Of a stretch of DNA of 64,000 nucleotides, positions 62,815-64,000 are shown piece by piece. Source of the stretch: Cohnella sp. AR92 (GTDB taxonomy: Bacteria > Bacillota > Bacilli > Paenibacillales > Paenibacillaceae); assembly GCF_003990975.1 (NCBI RefSeq), contig NZ_RZJR01000021.1, forward strand, positions 27,409 to 91,408, in the 5' to 3' direction. Positions within the stretch are counted from its first letter, which is position 1. Every line of letters starts with the position of its first letter. The position numbers and the translations under genes are program-made. The notes beneath the pieces were generated by a model. The model was not told the DNA's origin and did no database searches. It worked only from the letters and a program-made list of their open reading frames with translations.

Positions 62815-63228
62815 TTAGCTGTGGCTAAGTCTGTGTTTGAGCTGTTTGTATTGGAAGTACAACGTGCATCCGATGCAGTACCCGAGCAGAGCGACGCCGG
62901 CGGCGATGAATAGGAACGCGGCGAACACGTATCCGGCTGCCGTCCAGCCTAGGGCGAAGAACAGCAAGGACAGAGTGAGGAACAGAACGGCCAATGAGTT
63001 GTTGAAGCGGGTCAGCACCTCGGCTTGCGTCTCGCGCCCTTCCGTACGTAGGAATGGCTTCGCGATTCGGACGAATAAGTTCCATTTGCCGCTCGTGGCC
63101 AAGCCGACGACTTCGATAAGCCAGAGCGCGGCAAGAAGCCAAGGTTGTCGGAAGACGGCCGTCAGGATAAGAAGAACAACGATGCCGGTCTGATTGGCTT
63201 TGATATAAGGCATGGGATTCTCGCGCAT
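62815..63228 (-). CDS. DUF4395-family membrane protein
   Basis: 137 residues, four helices (about 12-30, 30-45, 70-90, 95-120). The C-terminal GYCIGCTLYF with CxxC is the DUF4395 hallmark; such proteins often accompany thioredoxin-like or rhodanese proteins, none of which is here. The ATG at 63228 has GGAGG eight bases upstream; an upstream GTG at 63237 overlaps the SD. Confidence 0.83.
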   Translation of the reverse strand: MRENPMPYIKANQTGIVVLLILTAVFRQPWLLAALWLIEVVGLATSGKWNLFVRIAKPFLRTEGRETQAEVLTRFNNSLAVLFLTLSLLFFALGWTAAGYVFAAFLFIAAGVALLGYCIGCTLYFQYKQLKHRLSHS

Positions 63229-63265
63229 GGAGAACACCTCCGGGGGATATAATCACTTTAATACC

Positions 63266-63294
63266 AACTTAGTCGATCGGAATAAAAATGTCAA
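63266..63294 (-). promoter_or_regulatory. Promoter of the DUF4395 gene
   Basis: On the minus strand TTGACA (63289-63294), 17-bp spacer, TAAGTT (63266-63271). Confidence 0.65.
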
Positions 63295-63353
63295 TCATTT
63301 AGGAGACTAATTAGGAGAAGATATTGTTCTTTAACAATGTAAAATAATACCTG

Positions 63354-63383
63354 TTGCAATCGGATTGCGATTCATGGTACATT
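63354..63383 (+). promoter_or_regulatory. rrn operon promoter
   Basis: TTGCAA (63354-63359), 18-bp spacer, TACATT (63378-63383), about 285 bp before the 16S sequence. Confidence 0.55.
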
Positions 63384-63545
63384 ATTTCTCGCGCCGCTGA
63401 GGCCGAGCACGAATCGCTTCTAACACAAAAGAAGAAGATGACTTCCGGATTGAACGTGAAGACGACAAACTGGAAAACATTGAGGGTTGCAAAGCGAGAC
63501 GGTATGCGATAAGATGTAATTCCTGCTTCGGAAACGGAGCGAAAC

Positions 63546-63567
63546 TTGTTCCTTGAAAACTGAACAT
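63546..63567 (+). promoter_or_regulatory. rrn leader antitermination-type element
   Basis: CTTGTTCCTTGAAAACTGAACA is very close to the conserved pre-16S element of Bacillus rrn leaders (TGAAAACTGAACA), part of the boxA-type antitermination and processing region. No tRNA is present in the leader. Confidence 0.65.
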
Positions 63568-63666
63568 CGAGCGTAAATGGAAATAAATCGTCGAGCGGAA
63601 CTTCGGTTCTGCGAGACAAACCAGCAGTACAGAACGAGCCTTCAAGGTTCTTCAAAAAGGTTTACC

Positions 63667-64000
63667 TTTATGGAGAGTTTGATCCTGGCTCAGGACGAAC
63701 GCTGGCGGCGTGCCTAATACATGCAAGTCGAGCGGATCTTCTTGAGTAGCTTGCTACTTAAGAAGGTTAGCGGCGGACGGGTGAGTAACACGTAGGCAAC
63801 CTGCCCATAAGACCGGGATAACATTCGGAAACGAATGCTAAGACCGGATACGCAGGACTGGGGCATCCCGGTTCTGGGAAACACGGTGCAAGCTGTGGCT
63901 TATGGATGGGCCTGCGGCGCATTAGCTAGTTGGTGGGGTAACGGCCTACCAAGGCGACGATGCGTAGCCGACCTGAGAGGGTGAACGGCCACACTGGGAC
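63667..64000 (+). rRNA. rrs: 16S ribosomal RNA, 5' part (cut by window edge)
   Basis: Starts TTTATGGAGAGTTTGATCC and carries the universal 27F site AGAGTTTGATCCTGGCTCAG, GACGAACGCTGGCGG, TACATGCAAGTCGAGCGG, and GATTAGCTAGTTGGTGGGGTAA-type helix 11 region (as GCATTAGCTAGTTGGTGGGG). Short V1 loop with CTTCTTGAGTAGC. The pattern is Bacillota, consistent with Paenibacillaceae. Remaining 1.2 kb lies beyond the window. Confidence 0.98.

Noticed and set aside
63311..63655. 114-residue open frame on the minus strand before 16S
   Set aside because: It lies across the rrn leader including the TGAAAACTGAACA element and lacks an SD.

Overview
The window (64 kb, GC-rich, short intergenic gaps, strong Shine-Dalgarno sites, GTG and TTG starts) reads as chromosomal DNA of a spore-forming Bacillota of the Paenibacillaceae (Cohnella/Paenibacillus-like). 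Support comes from the 16S rRNA start at the right edge, the ftsEX-M23-ctp-minJ / uvrB / uvrA order related to Bacillus, the pcrB-pcrA-ligA order, an SLH-anchored starch-binding protein, a CgeB-like spore glycosyltransferase and a guanidine-I riboswitch. The genus is an inference.

Layout. 1-2.7 kb: 3' end of a surface-anchored starch-active enzyme (FN3, CBM20-like, three SLH domains). 3.2-11.3 kb: a seven-gene operon argC-J-B-D-F-G-H that runs from glutamate to arginine using a recycling ArgJ, closed by a strong terminator. 11.6-13.0 kb: a VanW/G5 wall protein. 13.3-19.3 kb: ftsE, ftsX, an EnvC-like M23 protein, a CtpA/B protease and a MinJ-like PDZ protein, i.e. division-site control and cell-wall hydrolase activation. 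19.3-21.5 kb: a zinc-ribbon membrane protein paired with an SPFH (YdjI-like) protein. 21.6-29.8 kb: uvrB and uvrA, separated by about 3.2 kb holding minisatellites, a solo IS1595-type transposase-like gene and a GNAT-SDR pair. uvrB, uvrA and the transposase-like gene each carry a LexA-like operator just downstream of a promoter -10. 29.9-32.1 kb: ilvBN. 32.3-35.0 kb: a STAND-type LuxR regulator translationally coupled to rpiA. 35.0-37.5 kb: an ABC exporter divergent from a TetR regulator with two matching palindromes. 37.6-39.7 kb: a two-component pair. 39.8-43.7 kb: membrane proteins (YwaF-like, DUF2339, DUF817) and a DinB-fold protein. 44.0-47.5 kb: a small membrane protein, a secreted HtrA-like protease and a secreted stalk-domain protein. 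47.7-50.2 kb: a U32/DUF3656 protein. 50.2-51.2 kb: guanidine-I riboswitch plus two SMR exporter genes. 51.2-52.1 kb: sdpI/sdpR-like pair. 52.2-56.8 kb: a basic protein, a CgeB-like glycosyltransferase, a 74-residue basic protein, a UDP-glucose dehydrogenase homologue lacking its catalytic cysteine, and galU. 57.0-62.3 kb: pcrB-pcrA-ligA. 62.8-63.2 kb: a DUF4395 membrane protein. 63.3-64 kb: rrn promoter, leader and 16S start.

The most unusual signal is the transposase-derived gene between uvrB and uvrA. It keeps the zinc ribbon and the IS1595 fold, appears to have lost catalytic acidic residues, and sits under the best-matching SOS box in the window. Other notable items are a dispersed intergenic repeat (core CTGAGCGAAGGGGAGAGGC, at least nine copies), the catalytic-Cys-less UGD homologue, the GxxxG ladder shared by two spore-associated candidates, and a clear pair of TetR palindromes.
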